From an uncultured Ruminococcus sp. (GTDB lineage Bacteria > Bacillota_A > Clostridia > Oscillospirales > Ruminococcaceae): 9,176 nucleotides of DNA. The stretch is from positions 1 to 9,176 of the forward strand of contig CAMYYQ010000022.1 of the NCBI GenBank assembly GCA_947303535.1, read 5' to 3'. Position numbers and translations under genes: made by a program. Shown in pieces: positions 1 to 7,297 of the stretch. Each line of letters opens with the position of its first letter. Position 1 is the first letter of the stretch. The notes beneath the pieces were generated by a model that searched no databases, had not been told where the DNA came from, and worked only from the letters and a program-made list of their open reading frames with translations.

Positions 1-2123
1 TTGAAAAGACTGTGCAGAACAATATCGACAACGGTCTTGACTATCTGCCCTTCGCTATCGTAGTCTGCGATATCAACGACCTTAAACGAATAAACGATTC
101 TTTTGGTCACAAGACAGGCGATGATTATATCAAGGCTTCATGCAAGCTCATATGCGATATATTCACTCACAGTCCAGTTTTCAGAGTCGGCGGCGATGAA
201 TTCGTAGTATTTCTCAGAAGCTCAGACTTTGAAAACCGTACTTCCCTTATTGAAGAGCTTCACAATCATGTTATCGAGAACCAGAAGAAAAAAGAAGGTC
301 CTGTCATAGCAAGCGGTATGGCTGTTTACAATCCTCAGCACGATAGATTTTTTACCGATGTTTTTGAGCGTGCCGATACTATGATGTACGAAAATAAAAA
401 GTTGCTCAAAGAAGGGGATGTTAAGCCTCATATGCACGGTCCCGACAGTCTCGACGCACCAATACCAATAGACAGAAAAAAGAAGCTCGATGCTCTTTTT
501 GATGCCTTTTCTGTTGTGGCTGAGGATACCTATGTCTATGTATGCGACATGAAGCATGATTACTCACGCTGGTCAAAATCAGCTGTAAAGGTCTTTGGTC
601 TGCCTTCCGAGTATATGCTCGGTGCAGGCGGTATATGGGAAAAGCATATCCACCCTGATGATGCCGAGATATATCATTCGGGAATATCAGCTATATTCTC
701 GGGCACAACTCTCGGACACGATATGCAGTACAGGGCACGAAAGCTCAACGGCGACTACGTTCTTTGCACCTGCCGCGGAGTAGTCATCAGAGACCCAAAC
801 GAGATACCCGAATTTTTCTGCGGTTCTATCCGCAACCACGGCATACACGGACATATTGATCCGCTTACAGGTCTGAAAAATCAGTATGGCTTCTTTGAAG
901 ACCTTGAGACAAATATGGTCAAGAATATAAAGATGCGCATATGCATGGTAGGTATCGGTAAATTCTCCGAGATCAACGAGGTATACGGATATCACTTCGG
1001 CAATCTCGTTCTCCAGAAATTCGGAAGATATATGTTTGACAACATTAATAAGTCAGAAAGCATCTATCGACTTGACGGAACTAAATTCGCAGTTATATCA
1101 ACTTCTCTTTCAGTTGAGGAAATGACCGACCGATATGATAAGCTGCGAAATCATTTCAGACAGGGCTTTTTCATTGATGACAAATACATTATCCTTGATC
1201 TTAATTCAGGTCTGCTTACAGTAGATAATTTCATGATAGACGTTCAGACTGTATATGCCTGCCTCAACTTTGCTTACGGCGAATCAAAGGTGCGCAGACA
1301 GGGCGATCTTGTTGAATTCTACAACGACCTCAATGATGAGAACAAGCAAAGGATAGAAAAGCTCCACGTAATAAGAGCTTCTATCATGCAGGATTATCAA
1401 GGATTTTACCTGCTGTATCAGCCTGTTGTTGACGCTGTATCGGAAAAGATAATCGGCGCGGAAGCACTTCTCAGGTGGAAAAATGAGGAATACGGCATAG
1501 TACCGCCGGATCACTTCATTCCTATCCTTGAAAAGGATCCTCTTTTCTTCAAGCTTGGTCAGTGGATACTGAAAACTGCTATACTTGGCGCAAAAGAGCT
1601 TATGAAAAAGTATCCCGACTTTATAATCAATGTCAATCTTTCATATACTCAGCTTGAGAAAACGAATTTCCTCGATATGGTATTTGATACCCTTGAGGAT
1701 ACCGACTTTCCTCCCGAGCATCTCTGCCTTGAGATAACGGAGCGATGCAGACTTCTCAATATAGATATGCTTAAAAACATAATCGTAAATCTGCGCGGAA
1801 GAGGCGTATTGATAGCACTCGACGACTTCGGAACAGGCTTCTCATCTATGGAGATAGTAAAGGAGCTGCCATTCGATGTCATAAAGATCGACAGAAGCTT
1901 CGTTATGAAGATAGAGGACGATCTGAAAGAGCGCACCTTTATCAAGACATTTGCGGAAGTATCCTCTACATACGGCGCAAAGGTCTGCGTAGAGGGAATA
2001 GAGACAGCAGCTATGAGACATATCCTGCTGAATTATCATGTACACAGCTTACAGGGGTATTATTATTCACGCCCTGTAGAACTTGAAAAGCTGCTCGAAA
2101 TGGATAATGATAAAAAACAATAA
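1..2123 (+). CDS. Bifunctional-type c-di-GMP protein, GGDEF-PAS-GGDEF(degenerate)-EAL, 5' end outside window
   Basis: Predicted cytoplasmic cyclic di-GMP enzyme. The frame is open to the left edge (first full codon at base 3), so the true start and the beginning of the first GGDEF domain are missing; the GTG at 12 is not a credible start. Residues are numbered from that GTG. The first GGDEF domain (about 1-135) has an intact GGDEF motif at 60-64 and no RxxD product-inhibition site in front of it (FTHS there). A PAS domain follows (about 170-275, with HIHPDD and the WSKSAVKVFG strand). A second GGDEF domain (about 282-435) starts with DPLTGLKN but reads LDGTKF where GGDEF should be, so it is probably inactive. 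The EAL domain (about 455-695) keeps the expected metal and catalytic residues: EAL 484-486, N542, E574, D604-D605, K625, E661 and Q681. It should therefore hydrolyse c-di-GMP, and the first domain may make it. No membrane segment is visible in the part seen. Confidence 0.9.
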   Translation, partial: EKTVQNNIDNGLDYLPFAIVVCDINDLKRINDSFGHKTGDDYIKASCKLICDIFTHSPVFRVGGDEFVVFLRSSDFENRTSLIEELHNHVIENQKKKEGPVIASGMAVYNPQHDRFFTDVFERADTMMYENKKLLKEGDVKPHMHGPDSLDAPIPIDRKKKLDALFDAFSVVAEDTYVYVCDMKHDYSRWSKSAVKVFGLPSEYMLGAGGIWEKHIHPDDAEIYHSGISAIFSGTTLGHDMQYRARKLNGDYVLCTCRGVVIRDPNEIPEFFCGSIRNHGIHGHIDPLTGLKNQYGFFEDLETNMVKNIKMRICMVGIGKFSEINEVYGYHFGNLVLQKFGRYMFDNINKSESIYRLDGTKFAVISTSLSVEEMTDRYDKLRNHFRQGFFIDDKYIILDLNSGLLTVDNFMIDVQTVYACLNFAYGESKVRRQGDLVEFYNDLNDENKQRIEKLHVIRASIMQDYQGFYLLYQPVVDAVSEKIIGAEALLRWKNEEYGIVPPDHFIPILEKDPLFFKLGQWILKTAILGAKELMKKYPDFIINVNLSYTQLEKTNFLDMVFDTLEDTDFPPEHLCLEITERCRLLNIDMLKNIIVNLRGRGVLIALDDFGTGFSSMEIVKELPFDVIKIDRSFVMKIEDDLKERTFIKTFAEVSSTYGAKVCVEGIETAAMRHILLNYHVHSLQGYYYSRPVELEKLLEMDNDKKQ

Positions 2124-2127
2124 TTGC

Positions 2128-2169
2128 AAAGCAGCATAAACGAAAAGTATCTATGTTTATGCTGCTTTT
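2128..2169 (+). terminator. Intrinsic terminator after the GGDEF-PAS-EAL gene
   Basis: A 14-bp stem starts 5 bases after the stop codon: AAAGCAGCATAAAC pairs with GTTTATGCTGCTTT, around a 13-base loop. The stem ends in a run of five T (2165-2169). It should stop transcription before the next gene, which has its own promoter. Confidence 0.85.
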
Positions 2170-2224
2170 TGTTCATTTATAAAACTATACAATACAACAT
2201 TAACAGTATATTATAATAATTATG

Positions 2225-2253
2225 CAAACACAACAGTTTTTTTGTGATATAAT
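2225..2253 (+). promoter_or_regulatory. Probable extended -10 sigma-A promoter for the membrane EAL gene
   Basis: TATAAT at 2248-2253 is preceded by TGA at 2245-2247, giving the TGnTATAAT extended -10 form. The -35 position at 17-bp spacing (2225-2230, CAAACA) matches only the last three consensus bases, as is common with extended -10 promoters. The start of transcription would be near 2260, leaving about 35 bases before the ATG. That is too short for a riboswitch. A second TATAAT at 2212-2217 has no TG element and no recognisable -35. Confidence 0.6.
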
Positions 2254-2295
2254 ACATATATATAGCAAATAATTCTAAGAAAAAGGAGGAGTTTA

Positions 2296-4176
2296 ATGGT
2301 TCAAAGTATTCAAACCCAGTTCTGTGCTTTGATAATCCTTCTGCTCATATGCTATTACTCATTTAAAAGGCAAAGCGTCATACTTGAAAGTATGTGGGTA
2401 TATCGCCAGTTAGTTCTGGTAACGACTTTCTGTGTCATAGCTGATATATGTTCAATAGATGCCATAATAAATGCACCCGTAGGAGAAGCGGCTATATTCT
2501 GTAAAATATATCTGTTCCTTGTAATATGGACAAGTTACCTGTCATTTAATTATATATGCTATGATATCGTAAAGCTGCGAAAGCAAAAAAGACTGCGGCA
2601 TATTTTCTTCGCCGTCACATTAATACTCAGCATCATACCGTTCATACTGCCGATATCCTGCATGAATAAGAATAATGAAGTATACAGCTATGGTCCTGCT
2701 GTAAATTATACCTTCATCGTTGCGCCTGTATACATAATCAGTTCAATGGTAATGATACTGTTTTTCAACAGGCTTATGAATCCCTACCGCAGTCAGGCTG
2801 CATTGCTGTGGATGATACTCGAATCTACAGGTGCTGCAATACAGCTTTTCAACCGTGAACTGCTTCTTGTAAGCCTTTCAATGGCTCTCGGAATAACCAT
2901 ACTCTTTGCGAAAATGGAAAATCCTGACTCAGGTATAGACCGAAATCTCGGAATATATCGTATCCAGATGCTCTATGAATACATAAAACAGCTTTTTGAC
3001 AACAATAAGCTGGATCAATCGTTCATTATCATAAACAACGAAGATATGGAAAAAAACATAGTTTCGGAAGATCTGCTGCTGGAAATATCAAATTACCTGA
3101 AAAAAATGTCAAATGACAAGGTATTCCGAGGAATTTCCAACGACCTTATCGTTGCCTTCCCTGATGACGGTACGCTGGATAAGAAGATGATAGAAATAAA
3201 GAAGAGATTTGAAGCAGGCTGGTCTGATAATCAGTTCCCAAATCCCCATTTTATCACTGTCCCTTCATTGAAGCTTTTCAAAAATATAGCCGAATTCGGC
3301 ATGGCATACCGTTATTATTCAAATATCGTAAGCGAAAGCCATGACGACTTCTTTGTTATCGACAAGAACGCTATCCTCAATATGGAGAATTTCCGTTCTA
3401 TGCAGAACGAGATAAAATCTGCTCTCAGTGAAGAAAGGTTCGAGATTTTCCTCCAGCCCATATACTCGGTACAGGAGCAGCAGTTCGTATCCGCAGAAGC
3501 ACTTGTGCGTATGCGCAGCAAAGACGGCAATATCATAATGCCATACAAGTTCATTCCTATCGCCGAAATGTCAGGACAGATTGAACAGATAGGCGAAAGA
3601 GTCTTTGAGCTTGTGTGCAAACTGATACACGACCATGATATTGCTTCTATAGGTCTGCAATACATCGAGGTAAATCTTTCGGTAGTCCAATGCGAGAATC
3701 CCGAGCTTGCACCGAAGTTTTTCAGGATAATGCATAAATACGGCATTGACGCAAAAAAGATAAACCTTGAGATAACCGAATCAGGCGCTATCAAGCAAAA
3801 GGACATACTTCTTGAAAATATGGAGTATCTCCGCAAATATGGCTGCTCATTCTCCCTTGACGATTTCGGTACAGGAGAATCCAATCTCAACTACATAATC
3901 AATATGCCTGTTGATATCGTCAAATTCGACCGAACTATGGTCAACGCATATTTTAAAAGCGAAAAAGCAAGAATAATGTTTGAATCGGTAACAGAGATGA
4001 TAAAACGTCTCGGTATGCAGATAGTTGCCGAAGGAGTCGAGGAACAGCATCAGCTTGAAAAGCTTTCCAAGCTCGGTATAGACTATATACAGGGATATTA
4101 TTTCTCAAAGCCTATACCCGTCAGCGAATGCCTCGATTTCGTCAAACGTAACAATTCCTCCACCTCCAAAATATAG
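2296..4176 (+). CDS. Membrane-bound EAL-domain c-di-GMP phosphodiesterase with degenerate GGDEF
   Basis: Predicted integral-membrane phosphodiesterase that hydrolyses cyclic di-GMP at the inner face of the membrane. The ATG at 2296 is set by AAGGAGGA five bases upstream. The N-terminal third (about 1-207) has roughly seven hydrophobic segments (near 6-22, 37-58, 67-90, 103-120, 137-158, 166-184 and 189-206). They probably form a sensor, but I cannot assign them to a named MASE or 7TM family. Residues about 212-350 fit a GGDEF fold in weakened form: FRGISNDLIVAF stands where the GGDEF signature should be, so it should not make c-di-GMP. The EAL domain (about 370-615) is complete: E401-A402-L403, N460, E492, D522-D523, K543, E579 and Q599. 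It follows another EAL gene but is separated from it by a terminator and its own promoter, so the two are probably regulated independently. The signal sensed is unknown. Confidence 0.9.
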   Translation: MVQSIQTQFCALIILLLICYYSFKRQSVILESMWVYRQLVLVTTFCVIADICSIDAIINAPVGEAAIFCKIYLFLVIWTSYLSFNYICYDIVKLRKQKRLRHIFFAVTLILSIIPFILPISCMNKNNEVYSYGPAVNYTFIVAPVYIISSMVMILFFNRLMNPYRSQAALLWMILESTGAAIQLFNRELLLVSLSMALGITILFAKMENPDSGIDRNLGIYRIQMLYEYIKQLFDNNKLDQSFIIINNEDMEKNIVSEDLLLEISNYLKKMSNDKVFRGISNDLIVAFPDDGTLDKKMIEIKKRFEAGWSDNQFPNPHFITVPSLKLFKNIAEFGMAYRYYSNIVSESHDDFFVIDKNAILNMENFRSMQNEIKSALSEERFEIFLQPIYSVQEQQFVSAEALVRMRSKDGNIIMPYKFIPIAEMSGQIEQIGERVFELVCKLIHDHDIASIGLQYIEVNLSVVQCENPELAPKFFRIMHKYGIDAKKINLEITESGAIKQKDILLENMEYLRKYGCSFSLDDFGTGESNLNYIINMPVDIVKFDRTMVNAYFKSEKARIMFESVTEMIKRLGMQIVAEGVEEQHQLEKLSKLGIDYIQGYYFSKPIPVSECLDFVKRNNSSTSKI

Positions 4177-4213
4177 CAAACAGCCGTCCATTATGCCAAT
4201 GGGCGGCTGTTTG
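4177..4213. terminator. Bidirectional terminator between convergent genes
   Basis: The hairpin begins directly after the TAG of the membrane EAL gene. The 16-base arm CAAACAGCCGTCCATT pairs with AATGGGCGGCTGTTTG (one T-G position) around the 5-base loop ATGCC. T-rich sequence lies on both sides (TTTGTGT on the plus side, TTTGCTATATTTT on the minus side). It can therefore end both the plus-strand EAL transcript and the minus-strand queuosine operon, whose last stop is at 4221. Confidence 0.85.
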
Positions 4214-4220
4214 TGTAATA

Positions 4221-4718
4221 TCATCTGTTATTTATGCTTTCAGGATAGAGGTCGTGATGAGAAAGTCTGTCCCATGCAAGCTCCTCCCACTTAGTACCGG
4301 GCTTGCCGTAATTGCAGTACGGATCAATGGAAACACCTCCGCGGGGCAGGAATTTTCCCCATACCTCGATATATTTCGGAGACATGAGATTTATGAGGTC
4401 TTTCATGATTATATTTACGCAGTCCTCGTGGAAGTCGCCGTGATTGCGAAAGCTGAAAAGATACAGCTTCAGGGATTTGCTCTCCACCATTACCTTATCG
4501 GGAATGTATGATATATATATTGCCGCAAAGTCAGGCTGTCCCGTAATAGGACAAAGGCTCGTGAACTCGGGACAGTTGAATTTTACAAAATAGTCGTTGT
4601 CGGGATGCTTGTTAGGGAATGTTTCAAGCACAGACGGGTCGTAATCCGAAGAATACTTTGTATTGTTATTGCCGAGAAGAGTGATGCTTCCCTTTTCATT
4701 TTCAGTTCTGCCGCTCAT
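4221..4718 (-). CDS. queF: NADPH-dependent 7-cyano-7-deazaguanine reductase (preQ1 synthase)
   Basis: Reduces the nitrile of preQ0 to the aminomethyl group of preQ1, using two NADPH; this is the last free-base step of queuosine synthesis. The 165-residue length fits the short, single-domain QueF form typified by Bacillus. The catalytic cysteine is C56 in [11 protein letters not shown], with the acid D63. The family signature [20 protein letters not shown] (79-98) includes the substrate-binding H97 and E98. The ATG at 4718 is set by AAAGGAGA, which lies inside the last codons of queC; the queC stop is only one base upstream, so translation is probably coupled. It is the last gene of the operon, followed by the bidirectional terminator. 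The preQ1 it makes is the expected ligand of the leader riboswitch, so this enzyme closes the feedback loop. Confidence 0.97.
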   Translation of the reverse strand: MSGRTENEKGSITLLGNNNTKYSSDYDPSVLETFPNKHPDNDYFVKFNCPEFTSLCPITGQPDFAAIYISYIPDKVMVESKSLKLYLFSFRNHGDFHEDCVNIIMKDLINLMSPKYIEVWGKFLPRGGVSIDPYCNYGKPGTKWEELAWDRLSHHDLYPESINNR

Positions 4719-4719
4719 A

Positions 4720-5406
4720 TTATTCTCCTTTCATAGCTGGATCATGGATACCGTTTGCTTCAAATGCAGCTATCCTGTCACGGCAGGTGCCGCAAACTCC
4801 GCAGGGCTTGTCTCCGCCCTCATAGCAGCTCCATGTGAGCTCATAAGGTACACCGAGTTTCAGTCCCTCAGCCACTACCTGTGCCTTGTTCATGCCGATA
4901 AACGGAGCAATAACACTGAGCTCGCAGCCGCTTCCGAGGTAGATAGCGCGGTTTATAGCGTCATTGAAGTCGCTGCTGCAATCGGGATAGGCATTGCCTG
5001 CCGCATCATCGCTGTGAGCGCCGTAGTATATCTCCGTACAGCCGTTTGAAAGAGCGATACTTGCCGCAGACGCCAGGAAAAGACCGTTTCTGAACGGAAC
5101 ATATGTTGAAACAGGCTTGCCGTCAGTCTTTTCAAGCTGATCGGCATAGCTCTCCTTGGGGATATCTCCGCTTGAACCTTTGAGCAGCGTACAGTCGCTG
5201 TCAGCAAAGATGAGCGCAAGGTCAAGCTCCTTATGCTTTACACCGTAATGTGAAGCTATCTTGCGAGCAGCTTCAAGCTCACGGCTGTGCTTCTGACCGT
5301 AATAAAGGGAAAGTGCCAGCACATTATCAGCACCGTATTTATCAACTGCAATAGCGAGACAGGTAGTGCTGTCAACTCCGCCGCTAAATAATACCAAAGC
5401 TTTCAT
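4720..5406 (-). CDS. queC: 7-cyano-7-deazaguanine (preQ0) synthase
   Basis: Converts 7-carboxy-7-deazaguanine to preQ0 with ATP and ammonia. The protein of 228 residues opens with [15 protein letters not shown], the PP-loop ATP-pyrophosphatase motif SGGVDS at 8-13. Near the C terminus it has the zinc site C194, C202, C205 and C208 in [17 protein letters not shown] chose the ATG at 5406 because GAGGAGGA sits just upstream and it lies 10 bases after the folE stop. A TTG at 5433 would extend the protein by nine residues and overlap folE, but it has no better ribosome site and the extension is not typical of the family. The gene lies between folE and queF, with its last codons supplying the queF ribosome site. 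Confidence 0.96.
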   Translation of the reverse strand: MKALVLFSGGVDSTTCLAIAVDKYGADNVLALSLYYGQKHSRELEAARKIASHYGVKHKELDLALIFADSDCTLLKGSSGDIPKESYADQLEKTDGKPVSTYVPFRNGLFLASAASIALSNGCTEIYYGAHSDDAAGNAYPDCSSDFNDAINRAIYLGSGCELSVIAPFIGMNKAQVVAEGLKLGVPYELTWSCYEGGDKPCGVCGTCRDRIAAFEANGIHDPAMKGE

Positions 5407-5416
5407 AGTATCCTCC

Positions 5417-5986
5417 TCAGTCGAATTTAACAAGGTCTTTCAGTTCTGCACTGTCGCGGAATGCCCCCATAAAAGTACCCGTTACTGTCTTGGCATTGGG
5501 ATTTCGGATACCTCTTGCCGTCATGCAGCTGTGGCTTCCGCGTATCATTACTCCAACATCGGGAGTGCCTGCTGCTTCTGATATTATCTCTGCAATATCC
5601 CTGCCAAGTCTTTCCTGCAATTGCAGACGCTTTGCAGCCATATCACAGATACGTGCTATCTTGCTGAGTCCAAGTACTTTGCCATGAGGGATATACGCAA
5701 CATTAACGCTCATATCGTACATGAGAGCGATATGATGCTCACAATAGCTGAAAACGGTTATATCCTTCATAACAACGGCACTGTCCATATCGGCATTGTA
5801 ATCCGCTTCAAATGTCTTTCCGAACATTTCTGCTATCTGATGATTTGTATAGGCAGTTCCCTCAAGAACTTCCTCAAGCATACGCGCAACACGGGCAGGA
5901 GTTTCTCTGAGTCCCTCTCGCTCCGGGTCTTCTCCTATTGCTTTGAGTATTCCGAGAACATGATATTCTATTGCTTCTCTGTCCAT
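5417..5986 (-). CDS. folE: GTP cyclohydrolase I
   Basis: Converts GTP to 7,8-dihydroneopterin triphosphate, the shared entry step of folate and queuosine synthesis; the operon argues that it serves queuosine here. The 189 residues match the bacterial family length. GEDPEREGLRETPARV (18-33) is the usual N-terminal signature. The zinc ligands are C82 and H85 in YCEHH and C154 in SHSCMTARGI. The catalytic-site histidine in SHSC and the RNPN segment are also present. After the YCEHH motif it reads IALMYDM instead of the commoner LLPF-type sequence, a modest divergence. The ATG at 5986 overlaps the queE stop by one base (TAATG) and is preceded by AGGAGGGGAG, which lies within the last queE codons. 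A further folE elsewhere in the genome cannot be excluded. Confidence 0.96.
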   Translation of the reverse strand: MDREAIEYHVLGILKAIGEDPEREGLRETPARVARMLEEVLEGTAYTNHQIAEMFGKTFEADYNADMDSAVVMKDITVFSYCEHHIALMYDMSVNVAYIPHGKVLGLSKIARICDMAAKRLQLQERLGRDIAEIISEAAGTPDVGVMIRGSHSCMTARGIRNPNAKTVTGTFMGAFRDSAELKDLVKFD

Positions 5987-6648
5987 TATACTCCCCTCCT
6001 TGAAGGCTCCCAGATAAACTTATGCAGCTGGAGCTGAAGCCTTACACCGTTCATTTTATGCTCCTCCATGAATCCCACTATATCCGCAGGGTCTATCTCT
6101 CCGAAAACAGGACTGATATACACATGACAGCGCCCCACAAGTGCGTATTCCTCTATTATCTCCGCAGCTCTTTCAAGATCTTCCATGCTGCCCGAAACGA
6201 ATTTTACTGTATCATGCTCACCGAGAAGGCGGAAATTATCCCTGCACATAAACTCTTCCATGCCGCTTGACGGGAGCTTGTAGTCCATAGTGAACACGGG
6301 ACGATACTCCGCATCAGCAAGCCTGCCAAGATATATACTTCCGTTTGTCTCTATCTCAACACGGCAGCCCTGCTTCATGAGCAGCTCAGCTACCGCATCA
6401 CATTCCTTTTGCATAAGCGGCTCTCCGCCTGTGAGAGTAACGTTTTCAACGCCCTTTTCAGCCACCCACTCTGCAATTTCCTCAGGAGTCTCATAATCAG
6501 CAGGAGCAGACTCGCAGTTTGCCCAGCTTGTATCGCAGTAGGAGCAGCAGAGATTACAGCCTCTGAAACGTATAAAAGCAGCAAGCTCACCTGCATGAGC
6601 TCCCTCACCGTTAATACTTATAAATTTTTCAACTACAGGAAGCATCAT
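5986..6648 (-). CDS. queE: 7-carboxy-7-deazaguanine synthase (radical SAM)
   Basis: Radical-SAM enzyme that contracts the ring of 6-carboxy-5,6,7,8-tetrahydropterin to 7-carboxy-7-deazaguanine. The protein has 220 residues and starts with the QueE-type segment VVEKFISINGEGAHAG. The iron-sulfur motif CX3CX2C is C31, C35 and C38 in CNLCCSYCDTSW, followed by the SAM-binding TLTGGEPL (near 71-78). Two adjacent ATG codons could start it. The first, at 6648, overlaps the queD stop as ATGA and lies four bases after AGGAGG. The second, at 6645, lies seven bases after AGGAGG, which is the better spacing. The choice changes the product by one residue. The 3' end overlaps folE by one base. Its position between queD and folE matches its place in the pathway. 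Confidence 0.96.
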   Translation of the reverse strand: MMLPVVEKFISINGEGAHAGELAAFIRFRGCNLCCSYCDTSWANCESAPADYETPEEIAEWVAEKGVENVTLTGGEPLMQKECDAVAELLMKQGCRVEIETNGSIYLGRLADAEYRPVFTMDYKLPSSGMEEFMCRDNFRLLGEHDTVKFVSGSMEDLERAAEIIEEYALVGRCHVYISPVFGEIDPADIVGFMEEHKMNGVRLQLQLHKFIWEPSRRGV

Positions 6649-7070
6649 TTTTCCTCCTCATATACCGCACAGTTTTCAGGTGTTTCGTATACAGCAACGC
6701 TCTCGACGGGAAGTCCCTCTGCTTTGAGGAGTCCGTAGAAATGCTTTGCAAAATTCTCGGCTGTCGGACGGAAATCCACCTCTATCATATGAAACTCCTC
6801 ATCATTCAGAGCCGCAAGAGTCGCAGCCTTCAGCGAACCCTTTTCATAAATGAGCACATGGTCAAAGCTTTTCGCAATAGTACGAACTGCCTTTTTGAAA
6901 TCGCCGAAATCCACCACCATGCCACGTTTTTCCCCGCCTGTCACAAGCTCACCGCTTTTTACGACAGCCTCTATTTTCCAGCGGTGTCCGTGAATATTGG
7001 CGCATTTTCCATTATAGCCTGCAAGAAAGTGAGCACTGTCAAATTCCGCAGAAGTTTTCAGTCTGTACAT
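6645..7070 (-). CDS. queD: 6-carboxy-5,6,7,8-tetrahydropterin synthase
   Basis: Converts 7,8-dihydroneopterin triphosphate to 6-carboxy-5,6,7,8-tetrahydropterin, the substrate of QueE. The 141 residues fit the family. The zinc ligands are H14 (FDSAHFL) and H27 and H29 (CANIHGHRW), with the catalytic cysteine at C23. D70-H71 (FDHVLIY) and E129 (YETPEN) complete the active site, and PTAEN (102-106) is the family signature. A glycine- and lysine-rich loop (GELVTGGEKRG, 40-50) sits before the conserved VVDFGDFK. The ATG at 7070 has the strong site GAGGTGAT upstream. This is the first gene of the operon and is preceded by a leader of about 180 bases with a riboswitch and two terminators. Its stop overlaps the queE start. 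Confidence 0.96.
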   Translation of the reverse strand: MYRLKTSAEFDSAHFLAGYNGKCANIHGHRWKIEAVVKSGELVTGGEKRGMVVDFGDFKKAVRTIAKSFDHVLIYEKGSLKAATLAALNDEEFHMIEVDFRPTAENFAKHFYGLLKAEGLPVESVAVYETPENCAVYEEEK

Positions 7071-7118
7071 AACATCACCTCATGGATACACGTCGGGCGC
7101 ATCATAACGCCGCTATAT

Positions 7119-7149
7119 AAAATAAAAAGCGTCTGCCATGAGCAGACGC
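7119..7149 (-). terminator. Second (distal) attenuator terminator in the que leader
   Basis: On the minus strand a perfect 8-bp stem, GCGTCTGC with GCAGACGC, encloses the 5-base loop TCATG and runs into TTTTTATTTT. It lies inside the leader, about 50 bases before queD and after the aptamer, so it is best read as part of the riboswitch expression platform and not as the end of a gene. Confidence 0.85.
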
Positions 7150-7160
7150 ACCTGTTTCGT

Positions 7161-7187
7161 AAAAAGAGCGCAGTTCTCTCTGCACTC
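7161..7187 (-). terminator. First (proximal) attenuator terminator in the que leader
   Basis: On the minus strand GAGTGCAG pairs with CTGCGCTC (8 bp, one G-U) around the loop AGAGAA and is followed directly by TTTTT. It begins about 8 bases after the end of the aptamer, the usual place for a riboswitch-controlled terminator. The short T run may make it leaky alone; a second terminator follows 12 bases later. Confidence 0.75.
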
Positions 7188-7194
7188 ACAGATG

Positions 7195-7237
7195 CCCTGG
7201 TTTTGTTTAACGACAGGATGGCGCAAACGAACTGTCG
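7195..7237 (-). promoter_or_regulatory. preQ1-I type riboswitch aptamer
   Basis: On the minus strand a perfect 6-bp stem, CGACAG with CTGTCG, closes the 15-base loop TTCGTTTGCGCCATC. An A-rich tail, TTAAACAAAACCAGGG, follows. This is the preQ1-I plan: U directly after the 5' arm, C directly before the 3' arm, then an A-rich strand that folds back on the stem and forms a short pseudoknot with the loop. The tail closely resembles that of the Thermoanaerobacter tengcongensis aptamer as I recall it (GTTAACAAAACAAGG). The pseudoknot partner is not settled by eye; GTTT in the loop with AAAC in the tail is one candidate. Context is decisive: it sits in the leader of an operon that makes preQ1, between the promoter and two terminators. 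Binding of preQ1 should favour termination. Confidence 0.88.
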
Positions 7238-7256
7238 GATAAATACTCTGTTTCAT

Positions 7257-7285
7257 ATTATAACATCTGCAACCACAGATGTCAA
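7257..7285 (-). promoter_or_regulatory. Perfect-consensus sigma-A promoter of the queuosine operon
   Basis: On the minus strand TTGACA (7280-7285) and TATAAT (7257-7262) are separated by exactly 17 bases, an exact match to consensus. Transcription should start near 7250, giving a leader of about 180 bases before queD. T-rich sequence just upstream, belonging to the preceding terminator, could act as an UP-like element. The spacer contains an inverted repeat (see the next entry). Confidence 0.92.
7263..7282. repeat. Inverted repeat inside the que promoter spacer (possible operator)
   Basis: ACATCTG and CAGATGT form perfect 7-base arms around TGGTTG (minus strand), filling the spacer and touching the -35 box. 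The core CATCTGTGnnTGCAGA recurs in the same orientation at 7179-7194 in the leader (14 of 16 bases). A repressor site is possible, but no regulator is identified and chance is not excluded. Confidence 0.4.
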
Positions 7286-7297
7286 GCAAAAAAATGA

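Noticed and set aside
2170..2295. c-di-GMP riboswitch upstream of the membrane EAL gene
   Set aside because: The predicted transcript leader is only about 35 bases and shows no conserved aptamer sequence; the rest of the gap holds AT-rich DNA and the promoter.
3315..3890. Antisense open frame of 191 codons
   Set aside because: It lies fully opposite the conserved EAL domain of the membrane phosphodiesterase, has no ribosome site, and its translation has no recognisable motif.
5407..5433. Longer queC starting at TTG 5433
   Set aside because: It would overlap folE, and the extra residues precede the normal [10 protein letters not shown] start, which has an ideal GAGGAGGA site.
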